Shown piece by piece: positions 45,766 through 55,032 of a stretch of DNA of 64,000 bases. Under the pieces are notes generated by a model that was given only the letters and a program-made list of their open reading frames with translations, had not been told where the DNA came from and ran no database searches. The stretch is from positions 2,914,001 through 2,978,000 of the forward strand of contig NZ_CP046622.1 of NCBI RefSeq assembly GCF_009755665.1. Reading direction: 5' to 3'. Each line of letters opens with the position of its first letter. Position 1 is the stretch's first letter. Origin of the DNA: Variovorax paradoxus. Its GTDB lineage: Bacteria > Pseudomonadota > Gammaproteobacteria > Burkholderiales > Burkholderiaceae_C. Both the position numbers and the translations under genes were made by a program.

Positions 45766-46926
45766 ATGCCCTTGCCCACTGCCGCCCGCTCCTGGATGGA
45801 CGCCGAGCTGTCCATGCTGGCCGAAACCGCGCGCCGGTTCTTCGAAACGGAGTGCGTGCCGCGCCAGGAGGAATGGGCGCGGCAGCACCACCCCGACCGC
45901 GCCATCTGGCGCCGCGCGGGCGAGCTCGGCCTGCTGTGCCCCGGCATTCCGGAAGCCTACGGCGGTGGTGGCGGCGGCGTGCTGCACGAGGCGGTCATCT
46001 GCGAAGAGCAAGGCCGTGCGCTGGTCAACAGCTTCAGCCTCAACGTGCACAGCGGCATCCTCGCGCACTACCTGCTGGGCTACGGCTCCGAAGAGCAAAA
46101 GCTGCGCTGGCTGCCGAAGATGGCCAGCGGGGACATGGTCGGCGCCATCGCCATGACGGAACCCGGCGCGGGCACCGACCTGCAGCGCATCAAGACCTCG
46201 GCGCGGCTGGACGGCGACTGCTACGTGCTGAACGGGGCCAAGACCTTCATCACCAACGGCCTGCATGCCGACCTGGTGTGCGTGGCGGTAAAGACCGACC
46301 CGACGCTCGGCGCCAAGGGGGTTTCGCTCTTGATGGTGGAAACAGCCGACCTGCAGGGCTTCCGGCGCGGCAAGCTGCTCGAGAAGGTCGGGCAGCGCGG
46401 CCAGGACACGGTCGAGCTGTTTTTCGACGACGTGCGCGTACCGGCGTGGAACCTGCTCGGCGACACCGAAGGCCGCGGCTTCGTGCAGCTCATGCAGCAG
46501 TTGCCACGCGAGCGGCTGCTTATTGCAGTCGGCGCTGCCGCCACCATGCAGCGCGCGGTCGACGACACCGTGGCCTACGCCACGCAGCGACAGATCTTCG
46601 GCGACACGCTGATGAGCCTGCAGAACACCCGTTTTCGGCTGGCCGAATGCCAGACGCAGGCCGCCATTGCGCGCAGCTTTGTCGACGATTGCATGGCGCG
46701 CCTGCTGCGCGGCGAGCTCGACGCCGCGACCGCCGCCATGGCCAAGTGGTGGACCACCGACGCACTGTGCCGCGTGGCAGACGAATGCGTGCAGATCCAC
46801 GGGGGCTACGGCTACATGACCGAATACCCGATTGCACGCATCTGGGCCGACGCGCGCGTAGGCCGCATCTACGGCGGTTCGAACGAGGTGATGAAGGAAA
46901 TCATCGCCCGCGCGATCGAGCCCTGA
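45766..46926 (+). CDS. Acyl-CoA dehydrogenase
   Basis: A 386-residue flavoprotein. IAMTEPGAGTDLQRIKTSAR is the flavin-proximal motif, VLNGAKTFITNG the central sheet, and QIHGGYGYMTEYPIARIWAD followed by VGRIYGGSNEVMKEII the C-terminal signature with catalytic Glu374. It forms the alpha-beta double bond of an acyl-CoA, the first oxidation step ahead of the MaoC hydratase. Electrons would go to ETF, encoded elsewhere. It lies 16 bases after the SDR and 10 ahead of the ligase. Confidence 0.93.
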   Translation: MPLPTAARSWMDAELSMLAETARRFFETECVPRQEEWARQHHPDRAIWRRAGELGLLCPGIPEAYGGGGGGVLHEAVICEEQGRALVNSFSLNVHSGILAHYLLGYGSEEQKLRWLPKMASGDMVGAIAMTEPGAGTDLQRIKTSARLDGDCYVLNGAKTFITNGLHADLVCVAVKTDPTLGAKGVSLLMVETADLQGFRRGKLLEKVGQRGQDTVELFFDDVRVPAWNLLGDTEGRGFVQLMQQLPRERLLIAVGAAATMQRAVDDTVAYATQRQIFGDTLMSLQNTRFRLAECQTQAAIARSFVDDCMARLLRGELDAATAAMAKWWTTDALCRVADECVQIHGGYGYMTEYPIARIWADARVGRIYGGSNEVMKEIIARAIEP

Positions 46927-46936
46927 CCTCGAAGCC

Positions 46937-48652
46937 ATGCAGCAAGAACCGGTTCCGCCGCTCATGACCGACCGCCCCGCCGCCGCCGAAACCCTGCCGC
47001 CGCACTGGCCGCGCGGGCTGCCCGCGCGCATCCACGTGCCGCGCATCACGCTCTGGCAGCAGATCGAATCGGCGGCGCTGCGCTTTCCGGACAAGCCTGC
47101 CATCTTCTTCTGCGAGAACGCCGTCACCTATGCCGCGCTGCGCGACCAGGCCGTGCGGCTGGCCGGGCACCTGCAGCAACACGGCGTGAACCGCGGCGAC
47201 CGGGTGCTGCTGCTGAGCCAGAACTGCCCGCAGTTCGTCGTCGCGTTCCATGCCATCGTGCGCGCGGGCGGCGTGGTGGTGCCCATCAATGCCATGAGCA
47301 CCGCGACCGAGGTGTCGCACTACCTGGCCGACAGCGGCGCGCGCGTGGTCTGCGTGGCGCAAGAACTGCTCGCGGCGGTGGCTCCGGCGCTGCAGGACGG
47401 ACGGCTCGCACACGCCGTCGTGCACACCTATTCGGATGCCTTGCTGAATCTGCCCACGCAGCCGGTGCCCGACACCGTGACGGCGCCCCGCATGCCGCTC
47501 GATGTGCCCCGCGCGGTGGCATGGCAAGCCGCACTGGCCGACGCGCCGCCGCCGCATGAGGTGGACGTGCAGCCCACCGACCTCTGCCTGCTGCCCTACA
47601 CCTCGGGCACCACGGGCCACCCCAAGGGCTGCATGCACACGCACCGCACGGTGCTGGCTTCCACATACGGCGCCGCCCTGTGGCGCGGCCTGCATGCCGA
47701 GGCTGTGGTGCTCGCGGTGGCGCCGCTCTTTCACATGCTCGGGCTGCAGAACGCCATGCTGATGCCGCTTTCGCAAGGCGCGACCGTCGTGATGCTGCCG
47801 CGCTGGGATGTGGCGGCCGCAGGCCGCGCCATCGAACGCTACCGCGTCACCACCTGGGCCGCACCGCCCGCCATGCTGAACGACTTCTTCGCCCACCCCG
47901 AGACTGCGCAACGCGACCTGCGCAGCCTCAGCATGCTCAACGGCGGCGGCGCACCGATGCCGCAGGCCGTTGCCACGCTGCTGCGGGAGCGCTTCGGCAT
48001 TTCGTACGTGGAAGGCTACGGCCTCACCGAGACGGCCTCGTTCCTGCACGGCAATCCGCCGGGCAACGGCAAGACGCTGTCGCTGGGCCTGCCGGCCTTC
48101 GGCGTCGATTCGCGCATCGTCGATCCGGTCACGCTGGCGCCGCTGCCCGACGGCGAAGTCGGCGAACTGGTCACGCACGGCGAGCAGCTCATGCTCGGCT
48201 ACTGGAACAACCCAGAGGCCAATACGGCCGCCTTTTTCGAGCGCGACGGCAAGCGCTTCTTTCGCACGGGCGACCTCGCCTGCCGCGACGCGGACGGCTT
48301 CTTCTTCATGCGCGAACGGCTCAAACGCATGATCAATGTCAGTGGCTTCAAGGTGTGGCCGGCCGAGGTGGAAGGCCTTCTTCACCAGCACCCGGCCGTG
48401 CACGAGGCCTGCGTGGTGGCCGTGCCGGACGCCCGCCAGGGTGAGTCGGTGCGGGCGCTGGTGGTGTGCAGGCCCGGCGCGCAGGTTGATGCTGAAGGCA
48501 TCGCCGCGTGGTGCCGCGAGCGGCTTTCGGCCTACAAGGTGCCGCGAAGCGTGGTGTTCCGCAACGCCCTTCCCAAGTCCGAGACCGGCAAGGTGCAGTG
48601 GCGGCTGTTGCAGGAAGAAGCCATTGCCGAAGCCGAACGCGCCACGCATTGA
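46937..48652 (+). CDS. AMP-forming acyl-CoA ligase (first of two)
   Basis: A 571-residue ANL-superfamily enzyme. LPYTSGTTGHPKGCMHTHRT binds ATP, VEGYGLTETASFLHGNPPGN is motif A5, RTGDLACRDADGFFFMRERL holds the hinge Asp, and LPKSETGKVQWRLLQEEA the catalytic Lys. It would turn the imported acid into its CoA thioester with release of AMP. The substrate pocket cannot be read by eye. It is coupled to the acyl-CoA dehydrogenase (10 bases) and followed by a second TctC gene. Confidence 0.92.
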   Translation: MQQEPVPPLMTDRPAAAETLPPHWPRGLPARIHVPRITLWQQIESAALRFPDKPAIFFCENAVTYAALRDQAVRLAGHLQQHGVNRGDRVLLLSQNCPQFVVAFHAIVRAGGVVVPINAMSTATEVSHYLADSGARVVCVAQELLAAVAPALQDGRLAHAVVHTYSDALLNLPTQPVPDTVTAPRMPLDVPRAVAWQAALADAPPPHEVDVQPTDLCLLPYTSGTTGHPKGCMHTHRTVLASTYGAALWRGLHAEAVVLAVAPLFHMLGLQNAMLMPLSQGATVVMLPRWDVAAAGRAIERYRVTTWAAPPAMLNDFFAHPETAQRDLRSLSMLNGGGAPMPQAVATLLRERFGISYVEGYGLTETASFLHGNPPGNGKTLSLGLPAFGVDSRIVDPVTLAPLPDGEVGELVTHGEQLMLGYWNNPEANTAAFFERDGKRFFRTGDLACRDADGFFFMRERLKRMINVSGFKVWPAEVEGLLHQHPAVHEACVVAVPDARQGESVRALVVCRPGAQVDAEGIAAWCRERLSAYKVPRSVVFRNALPKSETGKVQWRLLQEEAIAEAERATH

Positions 48653-48672
48653 CGAAAACAAAGGAGACAAGC

Positions 48673-49680
48673 ATGCAGACCTCATCTTTTTCTTCCGCTC
48701 CTCCGGGCCTGACACGCCGGGCACTCGGCGCCGGTGCGCTTGCTGCAGTCGGTGCCGCGGCACTCGGGCGGCACACCGCGGCGCTGGCGGCGGAGTTTCC
48801 GTCCAAGCCCATCACCGTCATCCTCCCGTTTCCGCCGGGCGGCATGCTCGACGCGGTGGTGCGCGCCATGCTGGATGCCGCCTCGCAGGAGATCGGCCAG
48901 CCTTTCGTGCTGACGCACAGGGCGGGCGCAGGCGGCGTCACGGGCACGGCCAGCCTCACCACCATGGGCGAGGCCGACGGCTACACGCTGGCCGTGATGC
49001 ACAACACCGTCATCCGCCAGCCGCACATGATCAAGGTGCCGTGGGACCCGCGCACCGACTTCAGCTACGTGATCGGCATGGCCGGCCTGGCCACGGGCAT
49101 TGCCGTGGCGACCGATGCGCCCTGGAAGAGCCTGGCGGACCTGCTGGCCGACGCGAAGAAGCGCCCGGGCGAAATCAGCTGGGGCAACGTCGGCAGCACC
49201 AGCATCAACCGAATCTATGCCGAGCGTCTGGCGCGCGCAGCGGGCGTCAAGTTCAACTTCATTCCGTTCAAGGGCGGCAACGAGCAGCTCACCGCCCTCA
49301 TCGGCCGCCACCTCGACGTGTCGGGCGACCCGGGCTTCGGCGCCATGGCAATGGGCGGCAAGGTGCGCGTGCTCGCCACCTTCACCGAAGAGCGGCTGAA
49401 GCGCTGGCCCGCGGTACCGACCGTGAAGGAACAGGGCTACGACCTGGTGATCCAGTCGCCTTTCGGGCTGGTGGCGCCGAAGAACCTCGACCCGAAGATT
49501 TCCGCCCGCTTGCAGACGGCCCTGCGCAAGGGCATGGAAGACCCGACCTACCAGCGCCTCCTGAGCGACTTCGATCTTGCGGCGTGGCCGATGGACAGCG
49601 CGGCATTCCGCGCCTACGCACAAGCCCAGTACACACGCGAGAAGCAGATGCTCGACGAAGTCGGCTTCAAACCCGAATGA
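48673..49680 (+). CDS. TctC/Bug-family periplasmic solute-binding protein
   Basis: A 335-residue protein with Tat-like signal TRRALGAGALAAVGAAALGR. EFPSKPITVILPFPPGGMLD and GEADGYTLAVMHNTVIRQPH are Bug motifs. aaggagacaagc precedes the ATG at 48673. Second binding protein in the same operon; having two suggests the pathway takes up either two related acids or two stages of one. Its stop overlaps the start of the thioesterase gene by four bases. Confidence 0.93.
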   Translation: MQTSSFSSAPPGLTRRALGAGALAAVGAAALGRHTAALAAEFPSKPITVILPFPPGGMLDAVVRAMLDAASQEIGQPFVLTHRAGAGGVTGTASLTTMGEADGYTLAVMHNTVIRQPHMIKVPWDPRTDFSYVIGMAGLATGIAVATDAPWKSLADLLADAKKRPGEISWGNVGSTSINRIYAERLARAAGVKFNFIPFKGGNEQLTALIGRHLDVSGDPGFGAMAMGGKVRVLATFTEERLKRWPAVPTVKEQGYDLVIQSPFGLVAPKNLDPKISARLQTALRKGMEDPTYQRLLSDFDLAAWPMDSAAFRAYAQAQYTREKQMLDEVGFKPE

Positions 49681-50156
49681 ACCTCGTGCAGATGAACGAA
49701 ACCCTTAGCGAACCGAAATCGACGGCACGCCCCGTGGCGGGACCGGAGCGCCATGTGCCCTTTCTCGAGCTGCTGGCCGCCCGCCGCGACTTTGCGGCGG
49801 ACGGCAAGGCGGTCGTCTCGCTCGAGCTGCGTCCCGAGCTGTGCAACAACCACGGCGGCGGCCATGGCGGCGTGGTCATGACGCTGCTCGACAGCGCCAT
49901 GGCGCACGCCGCGCTCAGCCGCATCGACTACAGCCGCGAAGTGGTGACCATCGACATGCACATCGGCTTCATGCGTCCTGCGGCGGGCCGGCTGGTGGCC
50001 ACCGGCCGCGCGACGGGCGGCGGGCGCTCGGTGTGCTTTTGCGAGGCCGAGCTGGTCGACGGCAGCGGCACGGTGGTGGCCAAGGCCATGGGCACCTTCC
50101 GCTACCGCGCGCCGGCCGATGCACCAACGGCCAGCGGCGTGCCTCGCCCCAACTGA
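49677..50156 (+). CDS. PaaI-family hot-dog thioesterase (first of two)
   Basis: A 159-residue protein. NNHGGGHGGVVMTLLDSAMA is the PaaI-type active-site segment, and IDMHIGFMRPAAGRLVATGR is the following strand-helix pair. The doubled HGGGHGG is slightly unusual. Members hydrolyse acyl-CoAs and free CoA when dead-end thioesters build up. Start at 49677 (ATGA overlap); Met6 at 49692 is an alternative. Codirectional with the second ligase gene 22 bases on. Confidence 0.87.
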   Translation: MNLVQMNETLSEPKSTARPVAGPERHVPFLELLAARRDFAADGKAVVSLELRPELCNNHGGGHGGVVMTLLDSAMAHAALSRIDYSREVVTIDMHIGFMRPAAGRLVATGRATGGGRSVCFCEAELVDGSGTVVAKAMGTFRYRAPADAPTASGVPRPN

Positions 50157-50178
50157 ACCCACGCAGCTGGAGACACAC

Positions 50179-51720
50179 ATGTACCTGACACAGGGCCTGC
50201 ACCGCGCCGTGCAGCGCCACCCCCACAAGACGGCCCTCCGCCATGTGACGGAAGACTCGGAGCGCTCGCTCGACTTTGCAGAGCTGCTGGACACGGTGGC
50301 GCGCCACGCGGCCGCCATGCAGGCAAGAGGCATACAGCCCGGCGACCGCGTGGCGCTGCTGGCGCCGAACAGCGACCGCCTCATCGTGGCGCTGTGGGCC
50401 TGCTGGTGGCTGGGCGCCGTGGCATGCCCGCTGAACACGCGCTGGAGCGTTCCCGAGTTGCGCTTCGCACTGGCCGATGCGGGCGCCTTGCTTCTTGTCA
50501 GCGATGAGGCGTTGAGCGAAACCGCCGCACCGCTGGGCGACCTGGCACCGGTGATTTCATTCAGCGCGCTGGCTGAAGAGGCTGCGGGCTGCGCCCCGCT
50601 GCCCGACAGCCGCACGGCTGGCGACGCGCTGTGCACCCTGCTCTACACCGGCGGCACCACCGGGCGCTCGAAGGGCGTGATGCTCTCGCATGCCAATTTC
50701 TGGACGGCATCGATGACGCGCGCTGCCGAGCTGCCGAACGCGCCCGACAGCGTGTCGCTGCTGGTGGCCCCGTTGTTCCATGTGGCCGGCATGGGGCGGC
50801 TGGTCGGCCAGTCGATGGTCGGCGGCACCTGCCTCACGATGCCGAGCTTTCGCCCGGAGCCGGTGCTCGCCGCCATCGAGCGCCACGGCATCACCGACAC
50901 CGTGATGGTGCCGAGCATGCTGCAGAGCGTGCTCGACTGGCCGCGTTTCGACCCGGCGCGCGCGCAGTCGCTCAACCGCATTGCATTCGGCGCGGCGCCC
51001 ATGCCGCCCGACCTCCTCGACCGCGCCCTCCTGGCCTGGCCCGAGGCGGAGTTCTTCCAGGCCTACGGACTCACCGAAACCGCCGGCGCCGTCTGCATCA
51101 ACCCGCCGCAGAACCACCACGGCGAGGCGCGCCTGGCGGACCGTTGGCGCTCCGTCGGTCGCTCCGGGCTGGGCGCAGAGATCCGCATCGTCGACGAATC
51201 GGGCGCCGAGCTGCCGCGCGGGTCGGTCGGAGAAATCGTGGTGCGCGGCCCCATGGTCACGCGCGGCTACTGGAACCTGCCGGAGACCACCCAGCAGGCG
51301 TTCCGCGAGGGCTGGTTCCGCACCGGCGATGCCGCGCGCATGGACGAGGACGGCTACATCTTCATTGCCGACCGGCTGAAGGACATGATCATCTCGGGCG
51401 GCGAAAACGTCTATTCCGGCGAGGTCGAGGCGGCGCTGCGCAGCCATCCGGCGGTGTCCGACGCCGCGGTGATCGGCGTGCCCGACACGCGCTGGGGCGA
51501 AGCGGTGCATGCGGTGGTCGTGGTACGCCAGGGGCATCCCGCGGCCGAAGCGGCGAGCGATGCCATTGCCGCTGAACTCATCGCCGAACTCACGGCGTGG
51601 TGCCGCCGCGAACTGGCCGGCTACAAGTGCCCGCGCAGCATCGCCTTTGCCAGGGAGCTGCCGATAAGCGCCGCCGGCAAGGTGCTCAAGACCGCCTTGC
51701 GCGCCGCCTATGTCCGCTGA
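50179..51720 (+). CDS. AMP-forming acyl-CoA ligase (second of two)
   Basis: A 513-residue ANL enzyme. LLYTGGTTGRSKGVMLSHAN binds ATP (Gly replaces the usual Ser), FQAYGLTETAGAVCINPPQN is motif A5, FRTGDAARMDEDGYIFIADR the hinge, and LPISAAGKVLKTALR has the catalytic Lys. It differs clearly from the ligase at 46937, so the two probably act on different acids or at different steps. ggagacacac precedes the ATG. The stop overlaps the next thioesterase start by 11 bases. Confidence 0.92.
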   Translation: MYLTQGLHRAVQRHPHKTALRHVTEDSERSLDFAELLDTVARHAAAMQARGIQPGDRVALLAPNSDRLIVALWACWWLGAVACPLNTRWSVPELRFALADAGALLLVSDEALSETAAPLGDLAPVISFSALAEEAAGCAPLPDSRTAGDALCTLLYTGGTTGRSKGVMLSHANFWTASMTRAAELPNAPDSVSLLVAPLFHVAGMGRLVGQSMVGGTCLTMPSFRPEPVLAAIERHGITDTVMVPSMLQSVLDWPRFDPARAQSLNRIAFGAAPMPPDLLDRALLAWPEAEFFQAYGLTETAGAVCINPPQNHHGEARLADRWRSVGRSGLGAEIRIVDESGAELPRGSVGEIVVRGPMVTRGYWNLPETTQQAFREGWFRTGDAARMDEDGYIFIADRLKDMIISGGENVYSGEVEAALRSHPAVSDAAVIGVPDTRWGEAVHAVVVVRQGHPAAEAASDAIAAELIAELTAWCRRELAGYKCPRSIAFARELPISAAGKVLKTALRAAYVR

Positions 51721-52150
51721 GATGTCCGCAGGGATGGCCGATCAGATGGACCGACGCAACGCCTACGCGCGCGTGCCCTTCACGCGGATGATGGGTGTGG
51801 AGCGCGCCTACTCGGAAGGCGGCCGGGCGCGGCTTTTGATCGATGCGCGGCCCGAGCTGCAGAACGTGATCGGCGCCGTGCATGGCGGCGTGATCCTCAC
51901 CATGCTCGACGTGGTGATGGCGAGCGCAGCGGTTTCGCTGGTCGACTTCACCAAGACCGCCGTCACGTTGAACCTGAACACCAGCTTCCTGCGGCCCGGC
52001 CTCGGCCGCATCGTGGCCGACGGCATTGCGCTGGACACCAACGACGGCGTCGTTTCGTGCGCAGCCGAAGCGCGCGACGCCAGCGGCGAACTGGTGGCCA
52101 GCGCGCTCGGATCGTTTCGCTATCTGCCGCTGCCGCCGTCGGAAAACTGA
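51710..52150 (+). CDS. PaaI-family hot-dog thioesterase (second of two)
   Basis: A 146-residue protein. VIGAVHGGVILTMLDVVMAS is the active-site segment, with TLNLNTSFLRPGLGRIVADG after it. Three nearby ATGs (51710, 51722, 51734) are in frame; the conserved part begins near RRNAYARVPFTRMMGVERAY, so the exact start is open. It overlaps the ligase gene, and the SDR follows after 35 bases. Possibly the two thioesterases serve different chain structures in the same pathway. Confidence 0.86.
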   Translation: MSAEMSAGMADQMDRRNAYARVPFTRMMGVERAYSEGGRARLLIDARPELQNVIGAVHGGVILTMLDVVMASAAVSLVDFTKTAVTLNLNTSFLRPGLGRIVADGIALDTNDGVVSCAAEARDASGELVASALGSFRYLPLPPSEN

Positions 52151-52185
52151 GTGCAGCGGCGTCTTTCTTCATTCACACATCGCCC

Positions 52186-53022
52186 ATGACCGAATACGCA
52201 GAAGCTTCTCTCGCACCGCCGCCCGAAGCGGCTTTCGACTTCCGGGGCCGAACGGTTTTCGTCGCCGGCGGAAGCAGCGGCATCAACCTGTCGATTGCCG
52301 AGGCCTTCGCCCGGCGCGGTGCCCGCGTGGGCATTGCCAGCCGCTCGCCCGAACGCGTGGCCGCCGCCGTCGTGCGCCTGCGCAGCCATGGCGGCCGCGC
52401 CGAGGGCTGGAGCGCCGATGTGCGCGATGCGGAGAGCATCGGCGCCGCGCTGGCCGCGGCGCACGAGGCCTTCGGCCCCATCGATGTGCTGGTGTCAGGT
52501 GCCGCCGGCAACTTCGTGGCGCCGGCCCTGGGCATGTCGAGCAAGGGCTTTCGAACCGTGGTCGACATCGACCTCGTGGGCACCTTCAACGTGCTGCGCG
52601 GGGCGCATGAGTTCTTGCGGCGGCCGGGTGCATCGATCATCAACATCTCTGCGCCGCAGGCGGCCAACCCCACGCCCTACCAGGCGCACGTGTGCGCCGC
52701 CAAGGCGGGTGTCGACATGCTCACGCGCGTGCTGGCCATGGAATGGGGTACCGACGGCGTGCGCGTCAATTCGATCGTGCCCGGCCCCATCGGCGACACC
52801 GAAGGCGTGCGCAGGCTGGCTCCTGGCCCAGAGGCGCTCGCGGCCATGGCCGCCTCCATTCCGCTCGGCCGCTTCGGCCGCACCGAAGACGTCGCGCTGA
52901 TGGCGCTGATGCTGAGCTCGCCCTGGTCGAGCTTCGTCACGGGAGCCGTCATTCCGGTGGACGGCGGCAGTTCGCTGGCAGGTGGACGCGACCTGAGTTC
53001 CGCGCTCAAGCCGGCGGCCTGA
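52186..53022 (+). CDS. SDR of the 2,4-dienoyl-CoA reductase type
   Basis: A 278-residue SDR. FVAGGSSGINLSIAEAFARR binds NADPH, and SGAAGNFVAPALGMSSKGFR followed by DIDLVGTFNVLRGAHEF matches 2,4-dienoyl-CoA reductases (AAGNF motif) rather than classic FabG. The catalytic region reads INISAPQAANPTPYQAHVCA then AKAG, where the YxxxK spacing is changed: Tyr is further away, as in the dienoyl-CoA reductase branch. It would reduce an unsaturated acyl-CoA so that beta-oxidation can proceed. Confidence 0.87.
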   Translation: MTEYAEASLAPPPEAAFDFRGRTVFVAGGSSGINLSIAEAFARRGARVGIASRSPERVAAAVVRLRSHGGRAEGWSADVRDAESIGAALAAAHEAFGPIDVLVSGAAGNFVAPALGMSSKGFRTVVDIDLVGTFNVLRGAHEFLRRPGASIINISAPQAANPTPYQAHVCAAKAGVDMLTRVLAMEWGTDGVRVNSIVPGPIGDTEGVRRLAPGPEALAAMAASIPLGRFGRTEDVALMALMLSSPWSSFVTGAVIPVDGGSSLAGGRDLSSALKPAA

Positions 53023-53046
53023 TCCGACATTCGCTCCTTCAACACC

Positions 53047-53850
53047 ATGATCACACCCGAAGCTTCCCCTGCCTACGAGCGCATCCGCTTCGAAACCGAG
53101 GGCTCGACGGCCGTACTGACGCTCGACGACCCCGCCACCCGCAACGCGCTCGGCCCGGCCATGCGCGAAGAAGTGGCCGACGCGGTACAGCGTGTTCGAC
53201 GCGACCGTGGCGTGCGTGCGCTCGTCATCACCGGTGCCGGCGGGCACTTCTGCTCCGGCGGCGACCTGCGCAGCATTGCGAGCGCGGGGCTGGACAACCA
53301 GGGCTGGCGCGAACGCCTGCACGACCTGCACGGCTGGCTGCGCGACCTCATCACGCTCGACCGCCCCGTGGTTGCCGCGGTCGATGGTGCGGCCTTCGGA
53401 GCCGGCTTCGGCTTGGCCATGGCCGCCGACTTCGTGATTGCCACGCCGCGCGCGCGCCTGTGCGTGTCCTTCATCAAGATCGGCCTCGTGCCCGACTGCG
53501 GCACCTTCTATACCCTGCCGCGCATCGTCGGTGCGCAACGCGCCAAGGAGCTGATGCTCTCGGGACGCGAGGTCGGCGGCGAAGAAGCGCTGCGCCTGGG
53601 CCTGGCCATGGAGTTGCAGGCGCCCGAGCAATTGCTGCCCCGCGCACGCGCGCTGGCCGACAGCTTTGCAGGCGCATCGCCCTCGGCGGTAAGCCTCATC
53701 AAGCGCAGCCTCGCTGCTTCCGACGACCTGGACACCCGGCTCGAACTGGAGGCCAGCGCGCAGGCGCTCGCCATGGGAACCAAGGGCCACCGCGAGGCCG
53801 TGACGGACTTCCTCGCCAAGCGCGCGCCGCGCTTCCAGTGGCCGGGCTGA
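53047..53850 (+). CDS. Enoyl-CoA hydratase/isomerase
   Basis: A 267-residue crotonase-fold protein. ITGAGGHFCSGGDLRSIASA and VDGAAFGAGFGLAMAADFVI form the oxyanion-hole segments. KIGLVPDCGTFYTLPRIVGA has Asp in GLVPDCG where hydratases have Glu, as in isomerase-type members such as PaaG. So isomerisation of a double bond is more likely than hydration. Last gene of the catabolic set; it ends seven bases from the opposite-strand LacI gene. Confidence 0.88.
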   Translation: MITPEASPAYERIRFETEGSTAVLTLDDPATRNALGPAMREEVADAVQRVRRDRGVRALVITGAGGHFCSGGDLRSIASAGLDNQGWRERLHDLHGWLRDLITLDRPVVAAVDGAAFGAGFGLAMAADFVIATPRARLCVSFIKIGLVPDCGTFYTLPRIVGAQRAKELMLSGREVGGEEALRLGLAMELQAPEQLLPRARALADSFAGASPSAVSLIKRSLAASDDLDTRLELEASAQALAMGTKGHREAVTDFLAKRAPRFQWPG

Positions 53851-53857
53851 ACGGCAG

Positions 53858-54907
53858 CTAAGGCAGGTTCTCGCGAAAGATCACCTGGCTGCGGGTGGTT
53901 TCCACCCCGCTGAGCGCTTCACGCCCGTCGCGCAGGTTGGCAAAGATGCGCACGCAGTTCATGAGCGTGGTGTGCGGGCTTTGGGTAATTACCGCGTCCA
54001 TGCTGCCGTCGATCAGCAGCGTGCGCGTGTCGGGCGTGAGGCCGTGCCCGATGAAGACCACCTTCTGTTCGCGCCCGGCCTCCTTCAGTGCACGCGCCAC
54101 GCCATCGGATGCGCCGCCAATGTTGTAGATGCCGCCCATGTCGGGGTATTGCTCCAGCAATGCGCGGGTCTGGCGGTAGTTCTTGCCGGCGTCGTCCTGC
54201 CCTTCGCGCAGGCCCACCACCTCGAGCCGGGGAAACATCTCTTCGATCACGTGCAAGAAGCCGGCTTCGCGCTCTTCGTGGGCCTTGTAGCTCAGGCTGC
54301 CCGCGATGAGCGCAACCTTTGCGGCGCGCGCGCCGATGAACCGCCCGATGAGATAGCCCGCAGTGCGCCCGGCGGCGCGATTGTCCAAGCCCACGAAGGC
54401 GGCGCGTTCGGAGTTCGACAGGTCTGAAATGAGCGTGACCACCGGCAGCCCACGCGCGGCGAGCGCCGCCACCGCCTCGCGCACCGCGGGGTGTTCCAGC
54501 GCCATCATCGCAATGCCGTCGCAACGCTGGCCGTGGCGCCGCAGCGCATCGGCCAGTTCATGCGGATTGAAGCTCTCGATGAACACCGTGCGGCACTGCA
54601 CGTTGAACGGCGCCCAGTGCTCCTGCGAATAGCCCACCATGTCGCCAAGCATGCGAATGAAGCGGTTGGTGCCGGCCGGCAGCAGGAACACCAGCCTGAG
54701 CGGCGGCGGCGTGAGCGCGGCATAGAGCTCGGGGCCAGGCAGGTAGTCGAGCTCTCCGGCGGCCTTGAGCACGCGCTGCACCGTGGCGTCGCGCACGCCG
54801 GGCCTGCGGTTGAGCACCCGGTCGACGGTGGCGGTCGACACCTTTGCGGCGCGGGCAATGTCCACCACGCGGGCACGGGGCGCATCGGTTGAAGGGTTAT
54901 CCCGCAT
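53858..54907 (-). CDS. LacI-family transcriptional regulator
   Basis: A 349-residue regulator. ARVVDIARAAKVSTATVDRV then LNRRPGVRDATVQRVLKAAG is the LacI HTH and hinge. The rest is a periplasmic-binding-like sugar-sensing domain (LRLVFLLPAGTNRFIRMLGD; AAGRTAGYLIGRF; GGIYNIGGASDGVARALKEA). It is divergent from the TRAP transporter operon across 125 bases and likely represses it until an acid sugar or sugar is present. Candidate operator repeats lie at 54984-55000. Confidence 0.92.
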   Translation of the reverse strand: MRDNPSTDAPRARVVDIARAAKVSTATVDRVLNRRPGVRDATVQRVLKAAGELDYLPGPELYAALTPPPLRLVFLLPAGTNRFIRMLGDMVGYSQEHWAPFNVQCRTVFIESFNPHELADALRRHGQRCDGIAMMALEHPAVREAVAALAARGLPVVTLISDLSNSERAAFVGLDNRAAGRTAGYLIGRFIGARAAKVALIAGSLSYKAHEEREAGFLHVIEEMFPRLEVVGLREGQDDAGKNYRQTRALLEQYPDMGGIYNIGGASDGVARALKEAGREQKVVFIGHGLTPDTRTLLIDGSMDAVITQSPHTTLMNCVRIFANLRDGREALSGVETTRSQVIFRENLP

Positions 54908-54932
54908 ACATCAAAAACCATCAGGATCGAGT

Positions 54933-54961
54933 TTGACCCGGATCATGCATGCTTTTATCTT
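54933..54961 (+). promoter_or_regulatory. Sigma-70-like promoter for the TRAP/RLP operon
   Basis: TTGACC (54933-54938) and TATCTT (54956-54961) are separated by 17 bases. The start would be near 54968, about 65 bases before the dctP-like ATG. Confidence 0.5.
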
Positions 54962-54983
54962 CGCTGTGGCTCGAATCCAATGG

Positions 54984-55000
54984 TGCATCAGATTGCATCA
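54984..55000. promoter_or_regulatory. Direct repeat TGCATCA, candidate LacI-type operator
   Basis: TGCATCA at 54984-54990 and 54994-55000 are ten bases apart, one helix turn, just past the predicted transcription start. A related GCATGCATGATC-like symmetric stretch sits within the promoter spacer near 54942-54952. Confidence 0.4.
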
Positions 55001-55032
55001 ACCGCATTCCGAAGATCCTGGAGACAAAAGAC

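Noticed and set aside
48336..50156. A 606-residue frame spanning a ligase end, a TctC gene and a thioesterase
   Set aside because: Only its last 159 codons, from 49677, encode a recognisable protein; the earlier part is out of frame with two certain genes.
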